A stretch of DNA of 64,000 bases, from positions 186,001 through 250,000 of the forward strand of contig NZ_JABAEB010000002.1 in assembly GCF_012584455.1 (NCBI RefSeq), written 5' to 3'. This document shows, in pieces, positions 1 through 8,569 of the stretch. The translations under genes were made by a program, and so were the position numbers. Source of the DNA: Shewanella oncorhynchi (GTDB lineage: Bacteria > Pseudomonadota > Gammaproteobacteria > Enterobacterales > Shewanellaceae). Position 1 is the stretch's first letter; each line of letters starts with the position of its first letter. The notes beneath the pieces were generated by a model, which did no database searches, was not told the DNA's origin, and saw nothing but the letters and a program-made list of their open reading frames with translations.

Positions 1-447
1 CTGACTAAACGTGCCCAAAGAGCCCACTTTAACGGTATTAGCGTTGCCCGTTGGAAGAGCGATGCCCTCCCCGTGCCAGCGGATCATTTCGACGGTGTGT
101 TAGTCGATGCCCCGTGCAGTTGTACTGGCACTTGGCGACGTAATCCTGATATGCGTTGGTTGGATGGTGTTGAAGCCGTGGCCGATAAAGCCGCGTTACA
201 GCTCGATATTTTAAGCCGCAGTAGCCGCGCAGTTAAAGCGGGCGGCATCCTCGTTTACGCCACATGTTCCTTGTCGCCGCTCGAGAACCAAGACGTGGTG
301 ACGGCGTTTTTACAGCAACATCCAGAGTTCACGCTCACGCCGATACGCCATCCTTTTACGGGTGAACAAACAGAAATGTTGACCGTTTGGCCCTTTGAAG
401 CGAATAGTGATGGTATGTTTGTCGCGCGTATGCTGCGCAGCAAGTAA
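1..447 (+). CDS. RsmB/NOP2-family rRNA (cytosine-C5) methyltransferase, 3' part only
   Basis: The reading frame is open from base 1, so this is the C-terminal 148 residues of a gene starting left of the window. It carries the two diagnostic motifs of SAM-dependent RNA m5C methyltransferases: motif IV DAPCSCTGTWRRNPD (around residues 37-51 of the fragment) and motif VI ATCSLSPLEN, whose cysteine is the nucleophile in the family. The family methylates cytosines in 16S or 23S rRNA in the cytoplasm. The end, GMFVARM, is the usual family finish. The N-terminal substrate-recognition part is not visible, so RsmB, RsmF or another paralogue cannot be distinguished. Confidence 0.9.
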   Translation: MTKRAQRAHFNGISVARWKSDALPVPADHFDGVLVDAPCSCTGTWRRNPDMRWLDGVEAVADKAALQLDILSRSSRAVKAGGILVYATCSLSPLENQDVVTAFLQQHPEFTLTPIRHPFTGEQTEMLTVWPFEANSDGMFVARMLRSK

Positions 448-473
448 CACTAACTCATTATTTTGTATCAAAA

Positions 474-501
474 CTTGGCGCCTTTCATTCTGGGCGCCAG
501 T
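474..501 (+). terminator. Hairpin after the methyltransferase, possible weak terminator
   Basis: TGGCGCC (476-482) and GGCGCCA (493-499) form a 7-bp GC-rich stem with a 10-nt loop, 25 bp after the stop codon. It is followed only by GTTTC, so termination is uncertain. Confidence 0.4.
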
Positions 502-735
502 TTCAATCATATAATATAATTTCCGATGATAATTACACTTACCCTTTAATTATCATAAGGATAATCCACACATTCCCCATTAAAATCTCAGATGCGGCCA
601 TTTCAGTGGCAAGATATAGCCTTTGGACAAAACTTTTCACCATCAGTGATGAAATATTTCGCTTTAGCTTCATCTCTCCTTTGGGTAAAAAGATCGGGTG
701 CTGCGAATGGCACAGGTATTTTTGGAATTTTGACC

Positions 736-897
736 ATGTCACACTCCTATGAATTTGACGACGATGATGCGCCATGGGGCGATAACGTCAAAGGTAAGCA
801 AAAGAATAAACGCGTGAAACAGCGCCGCAGAGATACTAAGCGACGTTACTCGGACGATAATACAGAGGTGGATTTCTACCAAAATAAATCGAAGTAA
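736..897 (+). CDS. Small basic hypothetical protein (53 aa)
   Basis: Short ORF beginning MSHSYEFDDDDAPWGD and ending in a Lys/Arg-rich tail (KGKQKNKRVKQRRRDTKRR). The frame is open further upstream to 592, but residues read there do not look protein-like, so I start at the ATG at 736. The acidic start and strongly basic middle suggest a nucleic-acid- or ribosome-associated small protein; that is inference from composition only. I recognise no family. It sits alone between the rRNA methyltransferase and the ADC/FAD gene, on the same strand. Confidence 0.55.
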   Translation: MSHSYEFDDDDAPWGDNVKGKQKNKRVKQRRRDTKRRYSDDNTEVDFYQNKSK

Positions 898-968
898 CTA
901 GATCTAAGTACCCTTGCTCTCACGGGTTTGTTTTACAAATTCGTTCTGTGCTAAACCTGCCAAATCTG

Positions 969-995
969 AGCAAGTTGGATAATATCCAACTTGCT
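969..995. repeat. Perfect 12-bp inverted repeat, AT-rich 3-nt spacer
   Basis: AGCAAGTTGGAT (969-980) and ATCCAACTTGCT (984-995) are separated by AAT. No T-run follows, so it is not an obvious terminator. It lies between the small basic protein and the ADC/FAD fusion gene and may be an operator or an mRNA stem. Confidence 0.6.
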
Positions 996-1034
996 ACTCA
1001 ACCCCGTTATCCCCCCTCAAATACTTAATCATTC

Positions 1035-1115
1035 CAGTGTAAAATCAATGGGCTTAATTGCTTATTTGCCCTATGCTTTTTGGGCTATAACTCCCAAATC
1101 ATTGGACTTACACTG
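1035..1115. promoter_or_regulatory. Inverted pair of 16-bp elements upstream of the ADC/FAD gene
   Basis: The element CAGTGTAA(N4)AATG at 1035-1050 recurs in opposite orientation at 1100-1115, with 49 bp between. The pair ends 19 bp before the preferred start codon. This layout suits a dimeric regulator or a looped operator; no regulator is identified. Confidence 0.4.
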
Positions 1116-1134
1116 AAATTTAAGGATGAACGCC

Positions 1135-4100
1135 ATGGAAAAACAGCGCCCCGACTTTATTTATCCCCAAGGCAGTATGTTGATGCACTCGCCCTTAGTG
1201 CTAAATAAAGCCGATATGTACGGTTTTTTTCTTAAGGGGAAACAGGAAAACCTGCAACGCTCTATCGATAAAACCCTGAATCAAGTTGCCGGTAGCGCAA
1301 TGTATTTTAAGGTGCTGTCTCCCTACGTACTGACAACCTTCACTCAAATTGAAAAAGCCTACTCCGCTTATCCAGAGGACAGAGCTAAGGGCTGGATCCA
1401 AGAAACGGACATCATCACTTGGGTCATGGTCGGGCGCCAAGATAGCAGCGACAGTAAACAAATCAGCCAAGTGTATTTTCAGCCACTACACATTTGGGTG
1501 AACGATGCCATGGCCTTAATTAATGGCAGAGAACTCTTTGGTTATCCTAAGTATTTATGTGAATACACTATGCCAGCGGTTAGCGAGCCTCTGACGCGAT
1601 TATCCCTTGAGACCAAAAGTTTTTTACATTTCTCACCCGAAACCGAACTTGCCCTGCATCCATTAATTGAAGTGAATTGCGATGCCAAACCCGAGGCACA
1701 GCTTTCAACCCTTGAAGCGATAACCCAAACTTGGCAACTCTTTAAAGAACAAACCGATTTTATTCCAGAACTTGACCAGCTTGGCGAAGAGCAGCTATTT
1801 CATCTGTTATTTAAACCCGCTATCGATCAAGTATTTCTAAAACAGTTCCCCGACTCGTCAGGGCAAAAAGCCATTTATCAAGCCATCGTCGCCGCGCCTG
1901 CCCAAGTGAATAAAGTGCACAGTGTTGCCCTGCTAAAAAATGATTTTGTCGCGACCATTTTTAATAATGCCAGCTTCCCGTTAAAGGATACGCTCGGGGT
2001 CGAGATTGGTGAGCAGCACGTTTTACTCCCTTACCATGTGAACTTCGATTTTGAAGTGCCGCCCGGCGAGGTATTAGTCGATAACTCCGAAATCAAAAAA
2101 CAGAAAATAGCCATTCTCGGTGGCGGTGTCGCGGCAATGACAGCAGCCTGTTATCTAACCGATAAACCCGGCTGGCAGAATCAATATGAGATTGATGTCT
2201 ATCAACTCGGCTGGCGTATCGGTGGTAAAGGGGCTAGTGGCCGCAATGCCGCTATGGGACAACGCATCGAAGAACATGGTTTACACATCTGGTTTGGTTT
2301 CTATCAAAACGCGTTTGCCTTAATGCGCAAAGCGTATGAGGAATTGGATAGGCCAGCAAACGCGCCGCTTGCGACTTTTTTTGATGCCTTTAAACCCCAT
2401 AACTTCATCGTCTTACAGGAAGAAGTTGATGGCCGTTCTGTAAGTTGGCCAATCACTTTCCCAATGCTACCAGGCATCCCAGGTGATGGCACCGAAACCC
2501 TCACCTTCTGGAAAGTCGTTAAAGTCGCCTTTGCGTGGATCAAAGAATGGCTCAAAGACATGGATGACCTGCTCGATGCAGATCAAAAAGTCATGGGAAC
2601 ACCTAAAAACTGGCTCGATAGCAGCTGGTTTGAACGCTTAAAAGATAAGTTAGAGGATTCGGTCGAAGATGCCAAAGAATCACTCGACGCGCTCGGTGAT
2701 AAGCTTGAATGCCATTTTAATCAAATGATTGGCCGCGAGTGCGATGAGCATGTACACAGTGAAAGTGACGATGGTTTTGTAGAATCAGCTGTCGATGCCC
2801 TGCATCAAAGACTCGTGAAACGTTTTAGCGGACATTTAGATAATAATGACGAACTGCGCCACTTATATATAGCCGCCGATCTGGGGCTCACGATCCTCAA
2901 GGGCATGTTTGCCGACGATGTATTTGAAAAAGGCTTTGATGCCATCAATGGCTATGATTATCGCGAATGGTTAACCAAACACGGCGCCAGCCTTAAGTAC
3001 ACAGTCGACAGTGCGCCAGTGCGCGGTTTTTACGACTTAGTGTTTGCCTATGAAAAAGGGAACTTCGACAAACCCAATGTCGAAGCGGGCACAATTATCC
3101 GCGCTATGCTGCGTATTGCCCTGTGCTATCAAGGTGGCGTGATGTGGAAAATGCAGGCGGGAATGGGTGATGTTGTGTTTACACCTTTTTACGAAGTGCT
3201 CAAACGCCGCGGAGTCAATTTCCACTACTTCAATCGAGTTGATAATCTCGAATGTCACAATCAAAGTATTCAAGCGATTGAGATCACTGAGCAAGTAGCT
3301 CTGGCGCCGACTGTCACAAACTACGATCCTTTAGTCGATGTGAAAGGTCTCGCTTGCTGGCCGAGTACGCCCAATTATGAGCAGCTTGAGCCTGAGCAAT
3401 CGGCACTGCTTAAAGCCCATAATATCAATCTTGAACACTTCTGGAGCGATTGGGACAGCGTGTATGAAACTCACTTTGGCAAAGCCCTGCCGAAAAAGCG
3501 TTTAGTCAAAGGCGTAGATTTCGACAAAGTGATCTTCGGTCTATCCATAGGTTCTGTGCCCCATGTGGCGAGTGAAGTGATGGCACAAAGCCCAGCCCTC
3601 AAGCTTTGCGTTGATAAGGTGCAAACTGTCGCCACTCAAGCCTATCAACTGTGGATGAACCAAGATCTGAATGGGATAGGCTGGCCTAATTACTCTGAAG
3701 ATGGCGAGGAACCCGTATTATCGGGCTTCACCGAACCCTTCGATACTTGGGCATCGATGAACCAACTACTAGACAAAGAAGATTGGCGCGGCTTAGAACC
3801 TAAAAATGCCAGTTACTTTTGCTCGGCATTGCCTGTCGAGGCCTATCCACCAAGCTCGGATGTAGATTTCCAACAACGGAAAACCTTAGAAGCAAAAGCG
3901 GGCGCTATCCATCAACTCAATACCGAAATCCATAAACTTTGGCAAAATGTCGGTGATAGCTTCCCTTGGGAATGGTTACACGATGAACAAGACCGCCAAG
4001 GTGTTGCCCGCTTCGATAGCCAATATTGGCGCGCAAATGTAGACCCATCCGAGCGTTATGTCTTATCGGTTAAAGACAGCTCGCAGTATCGCATCACGAC

Positions 4101-4257
4101 AGATGGCACAGGGATAGATAACCTGTATATGACGGGCGATTGGATAAAGACAGGCCTTAATGCGGGCTGCGTCGAAGCGGCGACGATGGCGGGAATGCAC
4201 ACTTCAAAAGCGATATCGGGTCATCCTGCGGTGATTAAGGGCGAAAAAGACTTCTAA
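1135..4257 (+). CDS. Acetoacetate-decarboxylase-like domain fused to FAD-dependent amine-oxidase/phytoene-desaturase-like oxidoreductase (1,040 aa)
   Basis: Residues about 1-320 resemble acetoacetate decarboxylase (ADC): the stretch GRELFGYPK (near residue 139) matches the ADC segment that holds the Schiff-base lysine. From about residue 324 there is a Rossmann FAD motif (ILGGGVAAMTAA, then QLGWRIGGKGASGRN), and near the end the FAD-family closing motif TGDWIKTGLNAGCVEAATMAG. The middle contains an acidic, helix-rich insertion (about 510-570). The ATG at 1126 abuts the AAGG at 1122-1125. The ATG at 1135 has that same AAGG at 9-nt spacing, so I prefer 1135. No signal peptide or membrane span is evident. 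The substrate is unknown; lipid, carotenoid or polyketide-like oxidation would be a guess. It looks like a single-gene unit. Confidence 0.8.
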   Translation: MEKQRPDFIYPQGSMLMHSPLVLNKADMYGFFLKGKQENLQRSIDKTLNQVAGSAMYFKVLSPYVLTTFTQIEKAYSAYPEDRAKGWIQETDIITWVMVGRQDSSDSKQISQVYFQPLHIWVNDAMALINGRELFGYPKYLCEYTMPAVSEPLTRLSLETKSFLHFSPETELALHPLIEVNCDAKPEAQLSTLEAITQTWQLFKEQTDFIPELDQLGEEQLFHLLFKPAIDQVFLKQFPDSSGQKAIYQAIVAAPAQVNKVHSVALLKNDFVATIFNNASFPLKDTLGVEIGEQHVLLPYHVNFDFEVPPGEVLVDNSEIKKQKIAILGGGVAAMTAACYLTDKPGWQNQYEIDVYQLGWRIGGKGASGRNAAMGQRIEEHGLHIWFGFYQNAFALMRKAYEELDRPANAPLATFFDAFKPHNFIVLQEEVDGRSVSWPITFPMLPGIPGDGTETLTFWKVVKVAFAWIKEWLKDMDDLLDADQKVMGTPKNWLDSSWFERLKDKLEDSVEDAKESLDALGDKLECHFNQMIGRECDEHVHSESDDGFVESAVDALHQRLVKRFSGHLDNNDELRHLYIAADLGLTILKGMFADDVFEKGFDAINGYDYREWLTKHGASLKYTVDSAPVRGFYDLVFAYEKGNFDKPNVEAGTIIRAMLRIALCYQGGVMWKMQAGMGDVVFTPFYEVLKRRGVNFHYFNRVDNLECHNQSIQAIEITEQVALAPTVTNYDPLVDVKGLACWPSTPNYEQLEPEQSALLKAHNINLEHFWSDWDSVYETHFGKALPKKRLVKGVDFDKVIFGLSIGSVPHVASEVMAQSPALKLCVDKVQTVATQAYQLWMNQDLNGIGWPNYSEDGEEPVLSGFTEPFDTWASMNQLLDKEDWRGLEPKNASYFCSALPVEAYPPSSDVDFQQRKTLEAKAGAIHQLNTEIHKLWQNVGDSFPWEWLHDEQDRQGVARFDSQYWRANVDPSERYVLSVKDSSQYRITTDGTGIDNLYMTGDWIKTGLNAGCVEAATMAGMHTSKAISGHPAVIKGEKDF

Positions 4258-4340
4258 GCTCGTTCTTAAATCTAACTAAGTCGCAAACTTGGACACTGCT
4301 CAGTCCAAGCAAGATGAAGCTAATAAATCTAAGATAAAAA

Positions 4341-4375
4341 CATAAACGGCGCAGATAAATTCTGCGCCATTTATG
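4341..4375. terminator. Bidirectional terminator between convergent genes
   Basis: GGCGCAGA (4348-4355) pairs with TCTGCGCC (4361-4368), extended by CATAAA and TTTATG at the flanks. It sits between the convergent ADC/FAD and GGDEF genes, with T-rich sequence on both sides. Confidence 0.75.
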
Positions 4376-4420
4376 TTTTCTAATGCTCTACTTAAACCAT
4401 TACTTTAAGTTTTTCAATAA

Positions 4421-6094
4421 CTAGCTTAAATGTAGCCTCACATCGACACCGCGAGTATCTGCATACTCTTGACGACGCTTATCCATACGCGATTGATATA
4501 AGTGAGTGTCAGCAGAACGCAACCACTCATGGGGATCTGCGACCTCAGTGTTTAACGACATCCCAAAACTACACTGGCAATCTTTAAAACCATGGCTTGC
4601 TAATTCTTCACCTAAGCCACTCAAAGCACTCTGTAATAACGGGATACCAGCAGAAGGCGTCACAATCACAAACTCGTCACCACTAATACGATAAACCTTC
4701 ATGTGCGCTAAGTCTGTTGCTTGCAATAACTGCACTATCAACAGCAATAATCTATCGCCTTCTTGATGGCCGAGTGTTTCATTGACACTTTTCAGACTAT
4801 CGATATTCAATAGTGCTAACGCCATCGGTTGCACGACTTTATCGGCAAATCCTAATTGTGAGTTCATATATTCGTCAAAGGCATAACGATTACCGACTCG
4901 CGTTAATCCATCTAAACGTGCCTTTTCCCATGCAATCGCTAACTCTTCAATATGCGCCTTACGTTCCTCAGCAAGTAATTTCAGCTTATTCGCTAACGCT
5001 AAGGACAGCAGCAACGCATCAGCCGTACCGCCCATCAGAGTCGCAAGCTCTGCATGTTCAATGAAATCAGGAGTGAGCCCCATATTTCCGGGTAAAATAA
5101 TCACCGCAGGCAACAGCAAGCAGGTAAAAGCAAGAATAAAATAACGTGCAGGAGCAAAGCCTTTCATCAAGCACACATTACCGCAGGTAATTGCTAAAGC
5201 AATCCATAGCATGATCAGTACAGAGGCAATAATTGCCGTATAGGACAACAGCCAAATACTGGTCGGCAGAGCCACAATACAGGCAAACATTAAATACTGA
5301 CTAAGACGCCACAGCCGCGGTGAGTAACTAGGCAACTGCAGGAAGTGCTTGTAAAACATGATATTAAAAATGGGCAAACTGATGAAAAACAGATGATGCA
5401 ACTCAAGGTAATGGAAATTAAATAAGTGTGCGGGCAAATGGAAAGTCAGTGCCCAGCCACCAAAATAAGCAAATACATAAAGGCCATAGTAGAGAAAGGC
5501 TTTATCAAGAATAGAGATATAAATCAAAATATTATATAAGGCGATAAACAATAATCCGCCTAAACACAGCAGCACTGCCATTGCGAGACGGTCAGACATC
5601 AACTGATGATCCGCCACACTTTGCAATGCTATCTCAGGGGGAGAGGAGTAATAACGGCTGCTCAGCTTCACCACCAGCCAATAATCCGTGCCCATATTCA
5701 AGGTGACCTTACGGCCATAATCAAATAAAAACTGGTATGGAGCACTGTAGCCACTGTGGGCATGTTGTACGCTGCCATCACTGCCGAGTATCCAATAATC
5801 TACGGATTCAATAATCGAATTACTTGCATCCACTACCCAGTTTGATTGACGTTGATTGACCATCACAGGCGTGATCATCCAATAATCGCCACCGGTTAAG
5901 CTGACCGAACTAGCTTCGTCGAGTTGTCCCATCCAATGGGGCACGGTTTCAAACCGAGCAGGAGGCTGTTGATCCGCTTTAGCATGGAACAAATACGGGG
6001 AGTCCAACGCAATTTCAGCGCTTAATACAGAGGGACTTAATGTCCACAAAAAAAGTAAAAAACACCCAAATAGAGTTTGTTTAAGTTTGTTCAT
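4421..6094 (-). CDS. 7TMR-DISM membrane sensor with GGDEF (diguanylate cyclase) domain
   Basis: A signal peptide (to about residue 26) is followed by an extracytoplasmic 7TMR-DISMED2-type sensory domain (about 30-165), then a seven-helix 7TMR-DISM region (about 170-370), a short linker helix and a C-terminal GGDEF domain (about 395-545). The signature reads ISGDEF rather than GGDEF. The Mg-binding aspartate and glutamate are kept, and there is no RxxD inhibitory site upstream (HMKVYR instead). The family makes cyclic di-GMP in response to periplasmic or carbohydrate-like ligands. The substitution at the first glycine leaves activity uncertain. It is a stand-alone gene, convergent with the ADC/FAD gene. 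Confidence 0.88.
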   Translation of the reverse strand: MNKLKQTLFGCFLLFLWTLSPSVLSAEIALDSPYLFHAKADQQPPARFETVPHWMGQLDEASSVSLTGGDYWMITPVMVNQRQSNWVVDASNSIIESVDYWILGSDGSVQHAHSGYSAPYQFLFDYGRKVTLNMGTDYWLVVKLSSRYYSSPPEIALQSVADHQLMSDRLAMAVLLCLGGLLFIALYNILIYISILDKAFLYYGLYVFAYFGGWALTFHLPAHLFNFHYLELHHLFFISLPIFNIMFYKHFLQLPSYSPRLWRLSQYLMFACIVALPTSIWLLSYTAIIASVLIMLWIALAITCGNVCLMKGFAPARYFILAFTCLLLPAVIILPGNMGLTPDFIEHAELATLMGGTADALLLSLALANKLKLLAEERKAHIEELAIAWEKARLDGLTRVGNRYAFDEYMNSQLGFADKVVQPMALALLNIDSLKSVNETLGHQEGDRLLLLIVQLLQATDLAHMKVYRISGDEFVIVTPSAGIPLLQSALSGLGEELASHGFKDCQCSFGMSLNTEVADPHEWLRSADTHLYQSRMDKRRQEYADTRGVDVRLHLS

Positions 6095-6339
6095 CGGCTT
6101 ATTTAGTTAAAGGGCCATAGATCATTTTTACAGCTATGAAGAAAATGCTAATGCTGTCAATCTTAGTCGATAGTTGGATTTGTAGGTTAACTTTATGGCT
6201 ACATTTAGTTTTTTACAATCAGTTAGGCTAAATTAGTCGGATATACCATGCCTTATGATGCTATTTTAGTCTCAAAGTCCAAACAGCGGCATGAAATTCA
6301 AGATACACCTTAATACTGACTTCTTTTTGCTGGGATCCT

Positions 6340-7191
6340 ATGCAGCCTCTATTGATGATTTTAGCCGCACAACTACTGATTGCCAGCGGTAACCTATTGG
6401 TTAAGTTGCTTGAAACCAATGTGCCTGTTTTTCAACTGGTGCTCTACAGGCAATTATTTGCCACTCTGCTGGTACTGCCTTTTGTGTGGCACTTACAGGG
6501 TAATCTTAAACTGAGTCCTTTTTACAAAGTGCATCTCGCCCGCGCACTATTGATTGGACTGGGCAATGCCATTTTTATGCTTGCTATTCTGCATCTTCCG
6601 CTCGCGACAGTAACAGCCGTGATTTATACCTCACCCTTGTTACTGCTAGTACTATCGGCCATTTTTTTAAATGAACGCATTGGTTATCGACGCACGGTCG
6701 CAGGTCTTATCGGCTTTAGCGGCATTTTGCTTATCAGCCAACCAACAGAATTTAACCTGTACATAGGTTTAGCCTTTTTCGGTGCCATGACATCAGCGTT
6801 GAATAGTTTGATTTTAAAGGCCTATTCGACCCATGAACATCCTTTTTCCATGCTCTTTTGGTCTAATGCCTTTGCGATGATATTTCTGATACCTGCGACC
6901 TTATACGAAGGCGCCGAATTTAGTTTACCAGTGGCGCAAGTGGGACTGACTTTGGGACTATTTTACATTGCCATGACTTATCTCATCATCCATGCCTATC
7001 GACGTGCCGATGCGAGCCAAATGGCACCAGTAGAATATACAGGATTGATTTTTGCAGCCTTGTTAGGCTGGTGGATACTCGATGAAGAACTCAGCCTAGT
7101 GATTTTAATCGGGATTGGATTGGTCATTTTCTCATCCATATTACCAAGCTACAGTGAGCTAAAGGCGAAATGGAAAAGCCGGCGAAGTTAA
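6340..7191 (+). CDS. EamA/DMT-superfamily transporter
   Basis: The 283-residue protein is composed of about ten hydrophobic segments in two homologous halves, the standard EamA (drug/metabolite transporter) architecture. Recognisable family features include an opening helix with a G-N-L motif, SPLLLLVLSAIFLNERI at the end of the first half and VEYTGLIFAALLGWWILDEEL near the end of the second. These inner-membrane proteins export or exchange small metabolites; the substrate cannot be told from sequence. A GGGAT sequence lies at a plausible distance before the ATG. It is transcribed alone and followed by a terminator overlapping its stop codon. Confidence 0.9.
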   Translation: MQPLLMILAAQLLIASGNLLVKLLETNVPVFQLVLYRQLFATLLVLPFVWHLQGNLKLSPFYKVHLARALLIGLGNAIFMLAILHLPLATVTAVIYTSPLLLLVLSAIFLNERIGYRRTVAGLIGFSGILLISQPTEFNLYIGLAFFGAMTSALNSLILKAYSTHEHPFSMLFWSNAFAMIFLIPATLYEGAEFSLPVAQVGLTLGLFYIAMTYLIIHAYRRADASQMAPVEYTGLIFAALLGWWILDEELSLVILIGIGLVIFSSILPSYSELKAKWKSRRS

Positions 7192-7205
7192 CCTCGCCGG
7201 CTCTT
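7177..7205 (+). terminator. Intrinsic terminator of the EamA gene
   Basis: AGCCGGCGA (7177-7185) pairs with TCGCCGGCT (7194-7202), followed by CTTT. The stem starts inside the last codons of the gene. Confidence 0.7.
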
Positions 7206-7253
7206 TAATTCGACATCTCGATCGCAATACAGCTAAATCAATATGCTTTGTGC

Positions 7254-7793
7254 TTAGAAACGGAATTTACCGCCAATATACACACCATCTTCGAAAGTAA
7301 AATTGCGGGCATCATCGTATTCGAAGGCAATCTTGCGGTAACCAACATAAAGTGCCATGTTTGGCGTTATACGGTATTGCACTTTTGAGTCTAGTTCATA
7401 ATGACCATCAACATTGCCAAATGACAATACAGACGGCGCATAGTAAGCCGCGGCGTGCAGTGAAATATTGGGTCCCATTGATAGTGCATAACGACCACCA
7501 ACAGAAATGGCACTGCCATTGGGTGAATAGTCAGACCAAAGCTGGCTTAACTGAGCACCGACCTCAAAGTGATGCACACCCGCATCATGGGTCATATGCA
7601 TTGCACCTTGAGCGATATGGCCGCCTTCATCCGCATAGATATAACCCAAAACCGCGTTAGTATCTTTGTTCAATTGCAGTTCTAACTCAGTTGAAACCAC
7701 ATCGTTGTTCAACCCAAGATTAAATTCTGACGCATTCACTTGCAGCGCTGCTGCACTCAATAATAAGACACTTGCTACTCTGAACTTAGCCAT
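7254..7793 (-). CDS. YfaZ-family outer-membrane protein
   Basis: Read from the ATG at 7793 the product has 179 residues with a clear signal peptide (MAKFRVASVLLLSAAALQVNA), then alternating amphipathic beta strands ending in F-R-F with a C-terminal aromatic. This matches the YfaZ family of small outer-membrane barrels of unknown function. An upstream extension to 7838 exists in frame, but GAGGTG sits 7 nt before the 7793 ATG and the signal peptide begins there. It is convergent with the EamA gene. Function beyond membrane localisation is not known. Confidence 0.85.
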   Translation of the reverse strand: MAKFRVASVLLLSAAALQVNASEFNLGLNNDVVSTELELQLNKDTNAVLGYIYADEGGHIAQGAMHMTHDAGVHHFEVGAQLSQLWSDYSPNGSAISVGGRYALSMGPNISLHAAAYYAPSVLSFGNVDGHYELDSKVQYRITPNMALYVGYRKIAFEYDDARNFTFEDGVYIGGKFRF

Positions 7794-7959
7794 AAAAAAA
7801 CACCTCAATAATGACTGTGGGTAATAGCCGCGGATCATACCGAATAAATAAAGAAAATCAGCCTATTTGCGTATAAAGAGGGATTATTTGCGAGGAATAT
7901 ACAAATGTAAAACAAGATGAAAACACATTAAGATCTAAGTCTTTTCACTTACAACACAA

Positions 7960-8478
7960 TTAGACCGCCGGGGTACGATCGCCAACTAAAGACTGCATTA
8001 TCGCTTCAGCATCGACATTAACGCTTAAAGCTAAGTAATACCAACCCACAGTATTTCCTGTGCCACGGATACTCAAATAATTACGCCAAAACTGAAAACC
8101 TGCCTTCAATAAATTAGCTTGACTCGACGTGTTCTCGGCGCGAATAGTGGCGTATAAAATCAAGATCCCCAAAGCCTTAGCCACTTCGATACGTTTTTGC
8201 GTTAAACCTTGTGCTATGCCTTGACGCCGATAATGGGGCGACACCACCAGATAACCCAGTTCACCGACAGTGCCTTTACCAACAGTGCCTTTACCAGCTT
8301 TTATCGCGGCGCAACCGACAATCTCACCCTCGATAGTTTTCGCTAAGATCACCGCACGAGAATGGAAAAAGACCTGATGATCCAACGGATGAGCATTATC
8401 ATCACGCCCATCAATTAATTGTGCCGCCAGCGCTAATTCTTGTGGCTTTTCACCTATAACAAACTGAATGTTATTCAT
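7960..8478 (-). CDS. GNAT-family N-acetyltransferase
   Basis: A 172-residue acetyltransferase: GELGYLVVSPHYRRQGIAQ holds the strand followed by the acetyl-CoA pyrophosphate loop (RRQGIA), and the later strand/helix (ATIRAENTSSQANLLKAGF) is the usual motif B. The acceptor substrate is unknown; small GNATs act on amino acids, peptides or antibiotics. Unusual: a perfect 15-bp in-frame tandem duplication (8267-8296) encodes GKGTV-GKGTV just before motif A. It lies between the YfaZ gene and mgtE, all on the minus strand. Confidence 0.85.
   Translation of the reverse strand: MNNIQFVIGEKPQELALAAQLIDGRDDNAHPLDHQVFFHSRAVILAKTIEGEIVGCAAIKAGKGTVGKGTVGELGYLVVSPHYRRQGIAQGLTQKRIEVAKALGILILYATIRAENTSSQANLLKAGFQFWRNYLSIRGTGNTVGWYYLALSVNVDAEAIMQSLVGDRTPAV
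8267..8296. repeat. 15-bp perfect tandem duplication inside the GNAT gene
   Basis: The unit ACAGTGCCTTTACCA occurs at 8267-8281 and again at 8282-8296. Being 15 bp it keeps the frame and adds five residues in the loop before the acetyl-CoA-binding strand. Confidence 0.95.
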
Positions 8479-8569
8479 ATCCAGATTAAACCGTTAATGT
8501 TCCCAACATACGGTGAATACACACAAAATTGCCGTGCATTCATCTTCCAAACTCACCCAAGAGCCCACG

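Noticed and set aside
592..735. N-terminal extension of the small basic protein
   Set aside because: The residues do not look like protein, and the ATG at 736 begins a coherent acidic/basic sequence.
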